DNA from: Paraburkholderia agricolaris
Lineage (GTDB): Bacteria; Pseudomonadota; Gammaproteobacteria; Burkholderiales; Burkholderiaceae
Length of the DNA: 64,000 nucleotides
Assembly (NCBI RefSeq): GCF_009455635.1
Contig: NZ_QPER01000001.1
Span: 4,588,001 to 4,652,000, forward strand
Direction of reading: 5' to 3'
Positions 43,218 through 52,364 of this stretch are shown piece by piece. The notes under the pieces are model-generated. The model was given only the letters and a program-made list of their open reading frames with translations, was not told the origin of the DNA and did no database searches. Position numbers and translations under genes: made by a program. Positions within the stretch are counted from its first letter, which is position 1; every line of letters begins with the position of its first letter.

Positions 43218-45101
43218 CTAGAACGTTTCCCAGTCCGCGTCCGATCCTGCCGTCCCGGCGCCTGCGGCGGCCGGTCGTGTTGCGGAGTCGGAGGCGGCGC
43301 GGGCCGTCTTCGGTTTGAGAGCCGGTTCGACACGTGTGGTGTCGGCACCCTGAGCGGCCGAAGCCGGTGCTGCTGCCGGCGTTGCCGGAGTTGCTGTCTT
43401 TGCCGCCTTGCCTGCTGCCGGGTGTGCCGCGGCATGAGCGGACGCTGGCGGCGCTGCCTTCGCCGACTGCACGTACTGGCCGCCGCTCTTACTGGCGCTC
43501 GGGCGTGCCGCAGCCGGGGCACGCGTCGCTGCACTGCCGCGCGCCTCGCCGCCCACTTTCCAGCCGTTCACCACCGCTTGCAATTGACGCGTCTGCTCTT
43601 CGAGCGAGGCCGCCGCAGCCGCAGCCTGTTCGACCAGCGCGGCGTTCTGCTGCGTCACCTCGTCCATCTGCACGACCGCGCGATTGACCTGTTCGATACC
43701 GCCCGATTGCTCTTCGGAAGCCGCGCTGATTTCGCCCATGATGTCGGTCACGCGCCGCACCGCCTGCACGATCTCGTCCATCGTGGTGCCCGCGCGGCCG
43801 ACCAGCGCGGAGCCGCTTTGCACCTTGTCGACCGAGTCGCCGATCAACTCCTTGATTTCCTTCGCGGCGCTGGCGCTGCGCTGCGCGAGGCTGCGCACTT
43901 CGCCCGCGACCACCGCGAAACCGCGGCCCTGTTCGCCTGCCCGGGCAGCTTCGACCGCCGCGTTCAGCGCGAGAATGTTGGTCTGGAACGCAATCCCTTC
44001 GATCACGCCGATGATGTCGACGACCTTGTTCGAGCTGGTCGCGATGTCCTGCATCGTCGTGACGACCTGGTTCACCACGTCGCCGCCACGGGTCGCGATA
44101 TCGGACGCGCTGACCGCCAGTTGGCTCGCCTGACGGGCGTTCTCGGCGTTCTGCCGCACGGTGCCCGTCAGTTGCTCCATGCTCGACGCGGTTTCCTGCA
44201 GCGAGGCCGCCTGCTGTTCGGTGCGTTGCGACAGATCGGTGTTGCCCATCGCGATTTCGCGCGCGCCGGTATCGATCGATTCGGTGCTGCTGTGAACCGA
44301 CTTCACCATCGTGGCGAGGCTTTCCTGCATCCGCTTGATGCCGGAGAACAGGCGGCCGATTTCGTTACGGCTGAATACTTCGATGGTCTCGGACAGATCG
44401 CCCGAGGCCATCCGTTCGAAGCACGCGGTCGCATCGCTCAACGGCTGCACGATCAGGCCGCGCAGGGCGAAACGGATACCGATCACCATCAGCAACGCGA
44501 GCACGGTGACGCCGATGATCAGCGTAGTCATCAGCGAAATGTTCGATTGCGCGCTCGACTGCTGATCCACCGCATGCTGCTGTAGCGCCTTGATGACAGC
44601 AGACGCGGCGTTGTCGTACGAAACGAACCACGGGCTGATCTTCGTATCGGCGATGGCGTGATAGGCCGCCAGATCGTTCGCCCGCAATGCGGCGAATTCA
44701 GGCTCCATGCCGTCGCGCATCAGGGACGTGCGACGCGCCAGCAGTTCGTCCAGTTGCGCCTGGCTCACGCCGTTCTTTTGCGTGTCGAGATAGACCTGCC
44801 AGCTCTGGTTACCCATGCCGTACAGTTCCTGCGCGCGATCGAGGACCTTCTTCGCCTGTTCGGTGTCGCCGGCCGCGCTCAACGCGTTGAAGCGGTCGAG
44901 CGAGACGCGCGAGCGCAACAGGTATGACGACGCATCGTCGAGCGCGTGAATGGCGACCAGGTCGCCGCGCGCGATACGGTCGAGCGACCGGCTCGCGTCG
45001 TTCAACGCGGTTAGACCCAGCGCGCCGACCACCACCGTCAGCGCCACCAGAATGATCCCCACCATCGTCAACGATGTGCGAATCGACCACCTGCTCAGCA
45101 T
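43218..45101 (-). CDS. Methyl-accepting chemotaxis protein (Tar/Tsr-like) ending in DWETF
   Basis: 627 residues. A membrane segment at about 13-35, a Tar-type four-helix periplasmic sensor (about 36-187), a second membrane segment (about 188-212), HAMP (about 213-265), and a long signalling domain with the tip [20 protein letters not shown] and [20 protein letters not shown]. After an Ala/Pro-rich linker the protein ends DADWETF, resembling the NWETF tether that recruits CheR and CheB in enteric receptors. It sits between cheW and cheR, so it is the operon's cognate receptor. The ligand cannot be told. Confidence 0.94.
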   Translation of the reverse strand: MLSRWSIRTSLTMVGIILVALTVVVGALGLTALNDASRSLDRIARGDLVAIHALDDASSYLLRSRVSLDRFNALSAAGDTEQAKKVLDRAQELYGMGNQSWQVYLDTQKNGVSQAQLDELLARRTSLMRDGMEPEFAALRANDLAAYHAIADTKISPWFVSYDNAASAVIKALQQHAVDQQSSAQSNISLMTTLIIGVTVLALLMVIGIRFALRGLIVQPLSDATACFERMASGDLSETIEVFSRNEIGRLFSGIKRMQESLATMVKSVHSSTESIDTGAREIAMGNTDLSQRTEQQAASLQETASSMEQLTGTVRQNAENARQASQLAVSASDIATRGGDVVNQVVTTMQDIATSSNKVVDIIGVIEGIAFQTNILALNAAVEAARAGEQGRGFAVVAGEVRSLAQRSASAAKEIKELIGDSVDKVQSGSALVGRAGTTMDEIVQAVRRVTDIMGEISAASEEQSGGIEQVNRAVVQMDEVTQQNAALVEQAAAAAASLEEQTRQLQAVVNGWKVGGEARGSAATRAPAAARPSASKSGGQYVQSAKAAPPASAHAAAHPAAGKAAKTATPATPAAAPASAAQGADTTRVEPALKPKTARAASDSATRPAAAGAGTAGSDADWETF

Positions 45102-45150
45102 CTTGATGCTCCCTGTTCGATCTTTCTTCCGTCCCGACGCGTACTGCCGT

Positions 45151-45681
45151 TCACGCGCTGAGCGTTTCGATCAGCGCCATTTCGCGGCTGGTCATCAGCT
45201 TCTCGATATCCATCAGGATCAGCATGCGGCCGTCCACCGTGCCCAGACCCGTGAGGTACTCGGTTGTCAGCGTCGCGCCGAATTCCGGCGCCGGCATGAT
45301 CTGGTCGGTGGCGAGCGTCAGCACGTCCGACACGCCGTCCACCACCATCCCGACCACGCGATGCGCGACGTTCAGGATGATCACGACGGTCTGGTGGTCG
45401 TATTCGACGCGGCCCAGATGGAACTTGATGCGCATGTCCACGATCGGCACGATGATGCCGCGCAGATTGATCACGCCTTTGATGAACTCAGGCGCATTGG
45501 CGATCCGCGTCACGTTGTCGTAGCCGCGGATTTCCTGCACCTTGAGAATGTCGATGCCGTACTCTTCGGCGCCGAGCGTGAAGACGAGGAATTCCTGACC
45601 GCCGGCGTCTGCCTGCTGCGCGTCGCGGCGACCATTCGTCGCGTTCGCGACGCTCGAATTGATGGATTGGACTTCTGCCAC
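45151..45681 (-). CDS. cheW: CheW, chemotaxis coupling protein
   Basis: 176 residues. CheW links receptors to CheA. The SH3-like CheW domain is complete ([55 protein letters not shown]). GTG 45681 ([10 protein letters not shown]) is chosen because GGGGG (45686-45690) precedes it; a TTG four codons earlier is less likely. It follows cheA by 51 bases. Confidence 0.95.
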   Translation of the reverse strand: MAEVQSINSSVANATNGRRDAQQADAGGQEFLVFTLGAEEYGIDILKVQEIRGYDNVTRIANAPEFIKGVINLRGIIVPIVDMRIKFHLGRVEYDHQTVVIILNVAHRVVGMVVDGVSDVLTLATDQIMPAPEFGATLTTEYLTGLGTVDGRMLILMDIEKLMTSREMALIETLSA

Positions 45682-45732
45682 GTTAGCCCCCAAACGGTTG
45701 GGATGAAATAAGTTGAGTGAGTTCGACGAGTG

Positions 45733-48033
45733 TCATGCGAGGCTCATCGCGCCGTGTGCATGGCGCGTTTCGCGGTTCAGCGCCGCCACGTCCACGATCA
45801 GCGCGACACTGCCGTCGCCGAGAATGGTTGCGGCGGAAATGCCGTGCACCTTGCGGTAATTCGTTTCCAGATTCTTTACGACCACCTGCTGCTGCCCCAC
45901 CAGTTCATCGATCAGCATCGCGAAGCGGCGCCCCTCGGTTTGCATGATGGTGACGATGCCCTGGGTCGGTTCCTGCTTGGCGTCTTCGACCGTGAATACT
46001 TCGTGCAGCGCGACGAGCGGCAGATATTCGCCGCGCACGCGCACCACGCGCTCGCCGTTGGCCACCGTGTAGATGTCCTCGGCTCGCGGCTGCAATGACT
46101 CCATCACGAAGTTCAGCGGCAAGATGAAAATCTCGTTGCCGACCTTCACCGACATGCCGTCGAGAATCGCCAGCGTGAGCGGCAAAACGATGCGCGTCGT
46201 GCTGCCCTTGCCCGCATGCGAGGTGATTTCAACGTGCCCACCCATCGACTGGATGTTGCGCTTCACCACGTCCATGCCGACGCCGCGGCCGGAGACGTCC
46301 GTGACCTGCTCCGCCGTCGAGAAGCCCGGCAGGAAAATCAGGTTCCAGACTTCTTCGTCGGTCATGCTTTCGCTGACCTGCATGCCTTGCTTCGCCGCCT
46401 TCGCGAGAATCTTGTCGCGGCGCAAACCCGCGCCGTCGTCGCTCACTTCGATGACGATGTTGCCACCATGGTGAGCCGCCGACAGCACCAGCTGGCCGGT
46501 CGCATCCTTACCCGCCGCGCGCCGCGCTTCCACGGTTTCGATGCCGTGGTCGAGACTGTTGCGCACGAGGTGAGTCAACGGATCGATGATCCGTTCAATG
46601 AGGCTCTTGTCGAGTTCGGTCGCCTGACCGAAGGTGACGAGTTCCACTTCCTTGCCGAGTTTCGCCGCCAGATCGCGCACCAGACGCGGGAAGCGGCTGA
46701 ACACGTAATCCATCGGCATCATGCGGATCGACATCACGGCTTCCTGCAGATCGCGCGCGTTGCGCTCGAGCTGCGCCATGCCGTTGAAGAGCCGGTCATG
46801 CAAGGCCGGATCGAACGTGCTGGTGGTCTCGGCCAACATCGCCTGCGTGATCACCAGTTCGCCGACCAGGTTGATCAACTGATCGACCTTCTCGACGCCC
46901 ACGCGAATCGAGCTGCCTTCCGCGCCGCCGGCCGCCGCAGCCGGCCGTCCGCCTGCCTTGCGGTCCTGCTCGGCGGGCGCAGCGGGACTTGCCGCCGGCG
47001 TGCTGTTTGCCGCTGGAGGTGCTGCCGTGGCAGACGCCGGGCTCGTTGCGGCTGAGCCCGGGCTGTCGAACAATCCGTGCGTGGCGGCGGCTTGAGCGGG
47101 CGCAGCGGTGTGGGCCACCGGTGCCGACGATGCTGCGCGCTCCGCTTGTGCTGCCGGTGCCGTCTGTGCTGCATGCGCCGGCGTCGAGTCGGTAGCGTTG
47201 GGCGTTCCAGGTTCGCCTTGCTGCGTCTCGTCTGCCGGTGCCGTGCCGCGGCTGATCGAGATCTGACTTTCGTCGATCACAAAACAGCACACGGCGATAA
47301 TGTCGTCGGAGGTTACATCGGTCTGAAGCCACAGCGTCAATTCGCCGCCGCTCTTGACCTGCCCGACGATGTTGCCCAGGTTGCCGAGCTCTTCGGCCAG
47401 CAGTTCCTGGTCCTTCTCACCTACGCCCCGTAGCGTAATTTTCAGATGGGGGCCGGCGGCGCCACTTGCGTCGCCAGCGCCCGCGGCTTGCCCGGTCTGT
47501 GCCGGTTCGCCGTCAGTCCATTCACCCGCCGCCTGCACCGCCTGTTCGACGACGTGCTCGGGCGGGGTACCGCCTTGACCTGCTGTTTGTGCTTCCAAAG
47601 GTGCTACAACTGCCGCCGCCGCGACCGGCGCCGCGTCGAAACGGCTTTCCGCATGCAACTGTTCGAGCTTCGCGCAGATCGCCTTGGCGACCGCCGCATC
47701 CGGTTCGGCACTCGCGCGATAGTCGGCGAGCTGGCCTGACAACACGTCCTTGGTTTCGAGGAACGTGTCGATCATGTCCTTGCGCAGCACGAGTTCGTTA
47801 TTGCGCGCGCGGTCGAGCAGCGATTCCAGAATGTGGGTCGTTTCCGTCAGCGCGGTAAAGCCGAACGTCGCCGCGCCGCCCTTGATCGAGTGCGCCGCGC
47901 GGAAAATCGCCGCGAGGTCTTCGGGGTCCGGGTGGGCGATATCCAGATTGAGCAGCAACTGCTCCATCTGCGCGAGCAGTTCGTCCGCTTCGTCGAAGAA
48001 GGTCTGATAGAACTGAGTGATGTCGAGTGTCAT
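45733..48033 (-). CDS. cheA: CheA, chemotaxis histidine kinase
   Basis: 766 residues. Domain order: P1 with phospho-His 48 (FRAAHSIKGGAATFGF), a linker and P2-type region, a Pro/Ala-rich stretch of about 130 residues, P3 dimerisation (VDQLINLVGELVITQAMLAE), P4 kinase with the N box (LVRNSLDHGIE) and G boxes (VSDDGAGLRR; VSGRGVGMDVV), and the CheW-like P5 end. The Ala/Pro region makes it longer than enteric CheA. It lies between the cheY1 and cheW genes. Confidence 0.96.
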   Translation of the reverse strand: MTLDITQFYQTFFDEADELLAQMEQLLLNLDIAHPDPEDLAAIFRAAHSIKGGAATFGFTALTETTHILESLLDRARNNELVLRKDMIDTFLETKDVLSGQLADYRASAEPDAAVAKAICAKLEQLHAESRFDAAPVAAAAVVAPLEAQTAGQGGTPPEHVVEQAVQAAGEWTDGEPAQTGQAAGAGDASGAAGPHLKITLRGVGEKDQELLAEELGNLGNIVGQVKSGGELTLWLQTDVTSDDIIAVCCFVIDESQISISRGTAPADETQQGEPGTPNATDSTPAHAAQTAPAAQAERAASSAPVAHTAAPAQAAATHGLFDSPGSAATSPASATAAPPAANSTPAASPAAPAEQDRKAGGRPAAAAGGAEGSSIRVGVEKVDQLINLVGELVITQAMLAETTSTFDPALHDRLFNGMAQLERNARDLQEAVMSIRMMPMDYVFSRFPRLVRDLAAKLGKEVELVTFGQATELDKSLIERIIDPLTHLVRNSLDHGIETVEARRAAGKDATGQLVLSAAHHGGNIVIEVSDDGAGLRRDKILAKAAKQGMQVSESMTDEEVWNLIFLPGFSTAEQVTDVSGRGVGMDVVKRNIQSMGGHVEITSHAGKGSTTRIVLPLTLAILDGMSVKVGNEIFILPLNFVMESLQPRAEDIYTVANGERVVRVRGEYLPLVALHEVFTVEDAKQEPTQGIVTIMQTEGRRFAMLIDELVGQQQVVVKNLETNYRKVHGISAATILGDGSVALIVDVAALNRETRHAHGAMSLA

Positions 48034-48143
48034 GCCTGGGTCACCGCGAGAGTTCCTGTCTACGCTTGGGCTGCTTGGGCTGCTTGCGCGCCGCTGCGTC
48101 GAGAGCTTCTATAACTTGTCTAAAGGTGGTGCTTACGGGGTGC

Positions 48144-48521
48144 TCATGCCTGGTCCGGTTCGGCTAACGCCGCCACCAGTTCGGTCAGCATGTCGGGATC
48201 GAGCGGCTTTTCGATCCAGCCGGTCGCCCCCGCGGCCCGCGCCGCCGCCTTGAAGGGTTCGCCCGATTCCGTCGTGAGGACGAGGATGGGGGTCGCCTCA
48301 TAGGCCGGGTTGCCACGCAGTTCCGTGATCAGATCGAGGCCGGTCTTGCCCGGCATGTGCTGGTCGGTCAGCACGAGGTCGAACGACATGGCGAGCGCGT
48401 TTTCGAGCCCTTCATTGCCGTCCGCCGCGAGCGTCACTTCATAACCGGCCGTCGTCAGCGTTGCGGCAAGAATTTGCCGCATCGATGCCGAATCGTCGAT
48501 CGCCAGAATGTGCCTGATCAT
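48144..48521 (-). CDS. cheY1: CheY1, second single-domain response regulator
   Basis: 125 residues. A CheY-like receiver: acidic pocket AIDDSASMR, phosphoacceptor D53 (LTDQHMPGKTG), T83/T84 and K105 (IEKPLDPD). It lies between motB and cheA, an arrangement seen in other Burkholderiaceae mot-che operons. It diverges from the CheY at 39728-40123, so it may be a phosphate sink or bind a different target; that is inference. Confidence 0.93.
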   Translation of the reverse strand: MIRHILAIDDSASMRQILAATLTTAGYEVTLAADGNEGLENALAMSFDLVLTDQHMPGKTGLDLITELRGNPAYEATPILVLTTESGEPFKAAARAAGATGWIEKPLDPDMLTELVAALAEPDQA

Positions 48522-48605
48522 GAAAACCTCGCTGCACTTACGCTATGGATCGCCGGCCGGTCCGCGCCACATGGGCGCCGGAGCCGACCTGGCGATCGTT
48601 GTCTG

Positions 48606-49613
48606 TTACTGGGCCGCCGGCACTACCGCCGGCGCCTTCGGTGCAACCGTCACCGGTTGCGCAAGCTTTTGCAGCAGCGGCTTGGAGCCGGCCGCGTCGT
48701 CCGACAAGGTAGTCGTGGTGGAGTCGTCATGGTCAAGCGCCTCCTCCGACTTCTTGTTCAGCACGATGATGCTGATGCGACGGTTCTCCGGATCCATCGG
48801 GTCCGCCTTGTTCAGGTTCTGCGTCGACGCGAGACCGAGCACGCGCATTACCTTCGCTTCGTCCATGCCGCCGGCGATCAGCTCGCGGCGCGACGCATTG
48901 GCGCGGTCCGCGGACAGTTCCCAGTTGCTGTAACCCTTCTCGCCACCCGCGTACTGCGCGGCGTCGGTGTGCCCTTGCACGATGATGCGGTTCGGCACGT
49001 CGTTCAGCGTGTGGCCGATTTCGCGCAGGATGTCGCGCATATACGGTTCAACCACGTCTCTCGCGGTCGCGAACATCGGCCGCTTCTGCGAGTCGACAAT
49101 TTCGATGCGCAGGCCGGTCAGCGTCGAATCGATGCGGATCTGCTGCTTGAACTGGCGCAGTACCGGATTCGCTTCGATCGCGGCCATCAGCTTGATCTGC
49201 AGATCGTGCAGACGGACCTGTTCGCGGCGCTCCAACTCGCCTTGCAACTGCTTGACCGAGTCTTCGTCGTTGTGTGAAGCGGTGCGCTCGGCGCGCGCGG
49301 TCGAGCCGTCAGTGGCGCGCGTTACACCTTGGGCGTCGGTCGAAATGTCGCGGCCGCCGCCCTTCAGAATGCTCGAGTCCTCGGCGCTGCGATCGCCGCC
49401 CCACAAGGTGATCTTCAACGGCTGGTTAAAGTAATCGGCAATGCCCTTCAACTGCACGGTGGACGCCGAACTCAGCAGCCACATCAGCAGGAAGAACGCC
49501 ATCATCGCGGTCATGAAGTCCGCGTACGCGAGCTTCCACGCACCGCCGTGATGACCTTTCTTGGCCGGCGCGGAGCGCTTGACGACAATGGCGCGGTCTT
49601 TGTCCTTGCTCAT
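48606..49613 (-). CDS. motB: MotB, flagellar stator protein
   Basis: 335 residues. MotB anchors the stator to peptidoglycan and carries the proton-binding Asp. One membrane helix (about 29-50: AYADFMTAMMAFFLLMWLLS) contains Asp 32, matching the enteric number. The plug and linker are followed by an OmpA-like domain (IIVQGHTDAAQYAGGEKGYS; NWELSADRANASRRELIAGG). It lies 21 bases after motA. Confidence 0.96.
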   Translation of the reverse strand: MSKDKDRAIVVKRSAPAKKGHHGGAWKLAYADFMTAMMAFFLLMWLLSSASTVQLKGIADYFNQPLKITLWGGDRSAEDSSILKGGGRDISTDAQGVTRATDGSTARAERTASHNDEDSVKQLQGELERREQVRLHDLQIKLMAAIEANPVLRQFKQQIRIDSTLTGLRIEIVDSQKRPMFATARDVVEPYMRDILREIGHTLNDVPNRIIVQGHTDAAQYAGGEKGYSNWELSADRANASRRELIAGGMDEAKVMRVLGLASTQNLNKADPMDPENRRISIIVLNKKSEEALDHDDSTTTTLSDDAAGSKPLLQKLAQPVTVAPKAPAVVPAAQ

Positions 49614-49634
49614 CGAATCGGTTCCCGGCGCCCG

Positions 49635-50495
49635 TTACTTGGCCTTGACGCGGCGCACGTGCTCTTCCAGCTCGGCGAACGACGGGCGTTCGGTCGAGAA
49701 GAGCACCTTGCGGCCGAATTCGACGGCAATCGCCGGCGCGTAGCCATTCAGGCTGGCAAGAATCGTCACCTTGATGCACTGGAACATCTTGGTCGACTCG
49801 GTCACGCGCTGCTCGGCGACGCTCGCGAGCGGGCTGATCAGCCCGTACGAAAGCAGAATCCCGAGGAAGGTGCCGACCAGCGCCTGGGCGATCATCTCGC
49901 CTAGCACGGCAGGCGGCTTGTCGGCGGAGGCCATGGTGTGCACCACGCCCATCACAGCGGCCACGATACCGAATGCCGGCATGGCGTCGCCAACCTTGGT
50001 CAATGCATGCGCCGGGGCTTCGCCTTCCTGGTGGTGCGTCTCGATCTCCTCGTCCATCAGGCTTTCGATCTCGAACGCGTTCATGTTGCCGCCCACCATC
50101 AGGCGCAGGTAGTCGGTCAGGAATTCGATGATGTGCTTGTCGGCGAGGATCTTGGGGTACTGCGTGAAGATCGGGCTCTTCGCCGGATCGTCGATGTCGG
50201 CTTCCAGCGTCAGCGTGCCTTCCTTGCGCGCCTTGGCGAGCAGGACGTAAAGGAGCGCCATCAGCTCCATATAGACGTCCTTGTTGTACTTCGCGCCCTT
50301 GAACAGGGTCGGAATGACGCGCAGTGTCGCCTTGATAGTCTTCATCCCGTTGCCGAGAATGAACGCGCCGACGCCGGCGCCGACGATCATCAGCACTTCG
50401 ACAGGCTGCAACAGCGCGCCGAGATGGCCGCCTTCCAGCGCGTAACCGCCGAAAACGGACAATAGCGTCACGAGTGTTCCCACGAAAATCAGCAC
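49635..50495 (-). CDS. motA: MotA, flagellar stator proton channel subunit
   Basis: 286 residues, four membrane helices with a large cytoplasmic loop. MotA forms the proton-driven stator with MotB. Start LIFVGTLVTLLSVFGGYALE and the later helices VGDAMPAFGIVAAVMGVVHT and EMIAQALVGTFLGILLSYGL are typical of the family. It has a strong sigma-28-type promoter 46 bases upstream and heads the mot-che operon. Confidence 0.96.
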   Translation of the reverse strand: MLIFVGTLVTLLSVFGGYALEGGHLGALLQPVEVLMIVGAGVGAFILGNGMKTIKATLRVIPTLFKGAKYNKDVYMELMALLYVLLAKARKEGTLTLEADIDDPAKSPIFTQYPKILADKHIIEFLTDYLRLMVGGNMNAFEIESLMDEEIETHHQEGEAPAHALTKVGDAMPAFGIVAAVMGVVHTMASADKPPAVLGEMIAQALVGTFLGILLSYGLISPLASVAEQRVTESTKMFQCIKVTILASLNGYAPAIAVEFGRKVLFSTERPSFAELEEHVRRVKAK

Positions 50496-50540
50496 TGCCG
50501 AGCCCTCACAAAGAAGCGACGGTGACCGTCGTTAATCTGG

Positions 50541-50567
50541 TTTACGGCAACGGAGCAGAAAACTTTG
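50541..50567 (-). promoter_or_regulatory. Sigma-28 (FliA) promoter of the motA-cheZ operon
   Basis: On the minus strand: CAAAGTTT (50567-50560), 11-base spacer, GCCGTAAA (50548-50541). Only one position of the -35 consensus and two of the -10 differ. The flhC stop is at 50735, so the 240-bp flhC-motA gap contains a dedicated promoter for the operon. Confidence 0.8.
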
Positions 50568-50734
50568 ACGGAAAAGCGGCGCGTCACTCCGGTGTAAACC
50601 AGAGGCGGGTTAAACCCGCCCGTCAGGGTCTGGCGCCGGCCAGTGGGGCCGGAAAGCCCGCCGGGTAGGGGTTGGGACGTGTATGACGGCGCGTGCACCG
50701 GGTTGCGCGCCGTAGGCCAATGCCGCTTTGTGGG

Positions 50735-51295
50735 TCAAACCTCAAGCGCGGCAAGGCTTTCGCGGGCCCGGGCATCGGCAAATTTCTTTGTCTTACCGGC
50801 GCGCGAAGGCGGCTGGCACAGCCCGCAGACGAAGGCGTGCTGCGGATCGTGCGCATGCGCGACAAAATGTCCGCCGCAGCGGCAGCAGGCGGTCATTTGC
50901 AGCATTCCGGAGTCGAAGAAGCGCACTAGCGTCCAGGCGCGCGTAAGACTGAGCACGGGCTCGTCGTCGTGCATCTGGACATGTTCCAGATAGAGCCGGT
51001 AGCTCTTCACGATCGACTGGATCGTCAGACAGCCGCCGTGGCCGGCCATGAAACGGTAAATGTTATAGAACAGCGACGAGTGAAAGTTCGGCTGCCAGGT
51101 CATGAACCAGTCGGTCGAAAAGGGCAGCATGCCCTTGGGTGGCGACACCCCTTTCAATTCCTTGTAAAGCTTGATCAGCCGGTCGCGCGACAGACTGGTT
51201 TCAGCTTCCAGCAATTGCAACCGCGCGCCGAGTTCGATCAGCTCGATGGCCAGGGTGATTTCCCTGACTTCCTGCACCACACTTTTATACGCCAT
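50735..51295 (-). CDS. flhC: FlhC, flagellar master regulator subunit
   Basis: 186 residues. FlhC, with FlhD, forms the FlhD4C2 activator of class II promoters. The characteristic zinc-binding cysteines are present (C137/C138, C140, C157, C160 in [12 protein letters not shown] and FVCGLC). The start is ATG 51295. It follows flhD by 51 bases. The C-terminal tail is Arg/Ala-rich. Confidence 0.96.
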   Translation of the reverse strand: MAYKSVVQEVREITLAIELIELGARLQLLEAETSLSRDRLIKLYKELKGVSPPKGMLPFSTDWFMTWQPNFHSSLFYNIYRFMAGHGGCLTIQSIVKSYRLYLEHVQMHDDEPVLSLTRAWTLVRFFDSGMLQMTACCRCGGHFVAHAHDPQHAFVCGLCQPPSRAGKTKKFADARARESLAALEV

Positions 51296-51346
51296 CCGTT
51301 TGCATTTCCCCCGTCCTGATCGCTTTATTTGAGCTAAAAGCTGCCA

Positions 51347-51667
51347 TCAGCCGAGTTGCTCGACTGGCTGGCTTGCCATCAGGATCGCGGAATGCGCCTG
51401 AGCCACAGCGCTGGATTTGCCTTTGTCCGCAAGGGCGGACAGCACGGCATGGTCATCGAAACGGAAACGGCACAACACCTGATTGGACGCCGCCAGCTTC
51501 ACGGTCTGCGCCAAAGACAGATTGGCGAGCACGTCGGCCAACTGGTCCGAAATCCCCATGCGAAACATGCCCATCGGCTTGTCTTCGCGCAGCAGACGCT
51601 GTGCGAGCAGGAGATAAGACAGGTTGACTTCTCTGATCTCATTGAGCATTTCGCTTGTCGCGCTCAT
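51347..51667 (-). CDS. flhD: FlhD, flagellar master regulator subunit
   Basis: 106 residues. The FlhD family pattern is clear: MLNEIREVNLSYLLLAQRLL, REDKPMGMFRMGISDQLADV, LANLSLAQTVKLAASNQVLC. ATG 51667 is chosen over the long upstream frame because GGGGGAATC precedes it and FlhD is normally ~105-120 residues. The ~700-bp upstream region to the glycosyltransferase is the largest regulatory interval in the window. Confidence 0.96.
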   Translation of the reverse strand: MSATSEMLNEIREVNLSYLLLAQRLLREDKPMGMFRMGISDQLADVLANLSLAQTVKLAASNQVLCRFRFDDHAVLSALADKGKSSAVAQAHSAILMASQPVEQLG

Positions 51668-51821
51668 GATTCCCCCGGGGTGTATCTGGCTGGTCAGGCC
51701 GTTACGGAAACGTTTGCTCGAACGCGCGCACTTAAACCGCACGAATCGGCTCGTTTCTGGTCTTGCGAGCATTGTGTCGAAAGGGGGGGCGAACGAAAAT
51801 CGGACAGACACCCAGCCTACC

Positions 51822-51839
51822 TGACGGATTAATCCGTCA
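51822..51839. promoter_or_regulatory. Perfect 18-bp palindrome upstream of flhD
   Basis: TGACGGATTAATCCGTCA, identical on both strands, about 155 bases upstream of the flhD ATG. It is a good candidate operator for a dimeric regulator. Confidence 0.5.
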
Positions 51840-51842
51840 TTC

Positions 51843-51863
51843 GTGTAGGAATTTTTCCTACAC
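51843..51863. promoter_or_regulatory. Dyad GTGTAGGAA-N3-TTCCTACAC upstream of flhD
   Basis: A 9-bp perfect inverted repeat with TTT at the centre, three bases from the 18-bp palindrome. It resembles sites of LuxR/NarL-type HTH regulators, where TAGGA and TCCTA half-sites face each other. It could also fold as an mRNA hairpin in a long flhDC leader. Confidence 0.5.
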
Positions 51864-52364
51864 GGAGGGCGTCAGAAAGAAGATTGAAGCAGGTCAAGTG
51901 CCGCGTGGCTTGGGGCTCGCGATGCGATCCGGATAACATTGCGGCCGAAATGTGAACCAAATGGTGAGTTCTGAGTGGCTCACAATCCGCACCTTGCAGC
52001 GGTGAGGAAGAATTATAAGACGTTTTCACTTCTGCGCAACGGACGTGATCCCGGGGTCCCGGGACCGCTCCTTGCTGATGTTTCTTCAGCGTTTGAATGT
52101 CCACCAGCCGTGCCTCCCGACTATCGGGACAGCCCTCCTGCCGACCTGTAACGCATCATGTTTCGCGCTGTAACAACATTAAGCGTTTGAAAAATAACTC
52201 GAATTAGCGCGGCCGATCCCGATAATGAAGCTAAGGGATTACCCGATGCAGGTTCGGAGCACCCCCGGGCGGCGGCTTACCGCGCCCAACCGTCCGTCAG
52301 GCATTCGCTCCCCGCTCTACTCGAGCGTCGCTGTGCGAAGCCGTTTTGAACAGGAGAACAACGC

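Larger units (their letters stand above)
51668..52364. promoter_or_regulatory. flhDC upstream regulatory region, divergent to the GT4 gene
   Basis: About 700 bases without a credible gene. Two adjacent dyads stand out: an 18-bp perfect palindrome TGACGGATTAATCCGTCA at 51822-51839 and GTGTAGGAA-TTT-TTCCTACAC at 51843-51863. The second resembles half-sites recognised by NarL/FixJ-type regulators (for example RcsB or BvgA boxes); that is inference. A GC dyad TCCCGGGGTCCCGGGA lies near 52050-52065. The GT4 gene start has a GGAG site (52352-52355). I could not identify promoter hexamers with confidence. Confidence 0.5.

Noticed and set aside
42084..44585. 833-codon plus-strand frame opposite cheR and the chemoreceptor
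   Set aside because: Antisense to well supported genes; typical shadow of high-GC coding.
51829..52104. 91-codon minus-strand frame in the flhD upstream region
   Set aside because: Overlaps the palindromes and has no domain; the region is better explained as regulatory.
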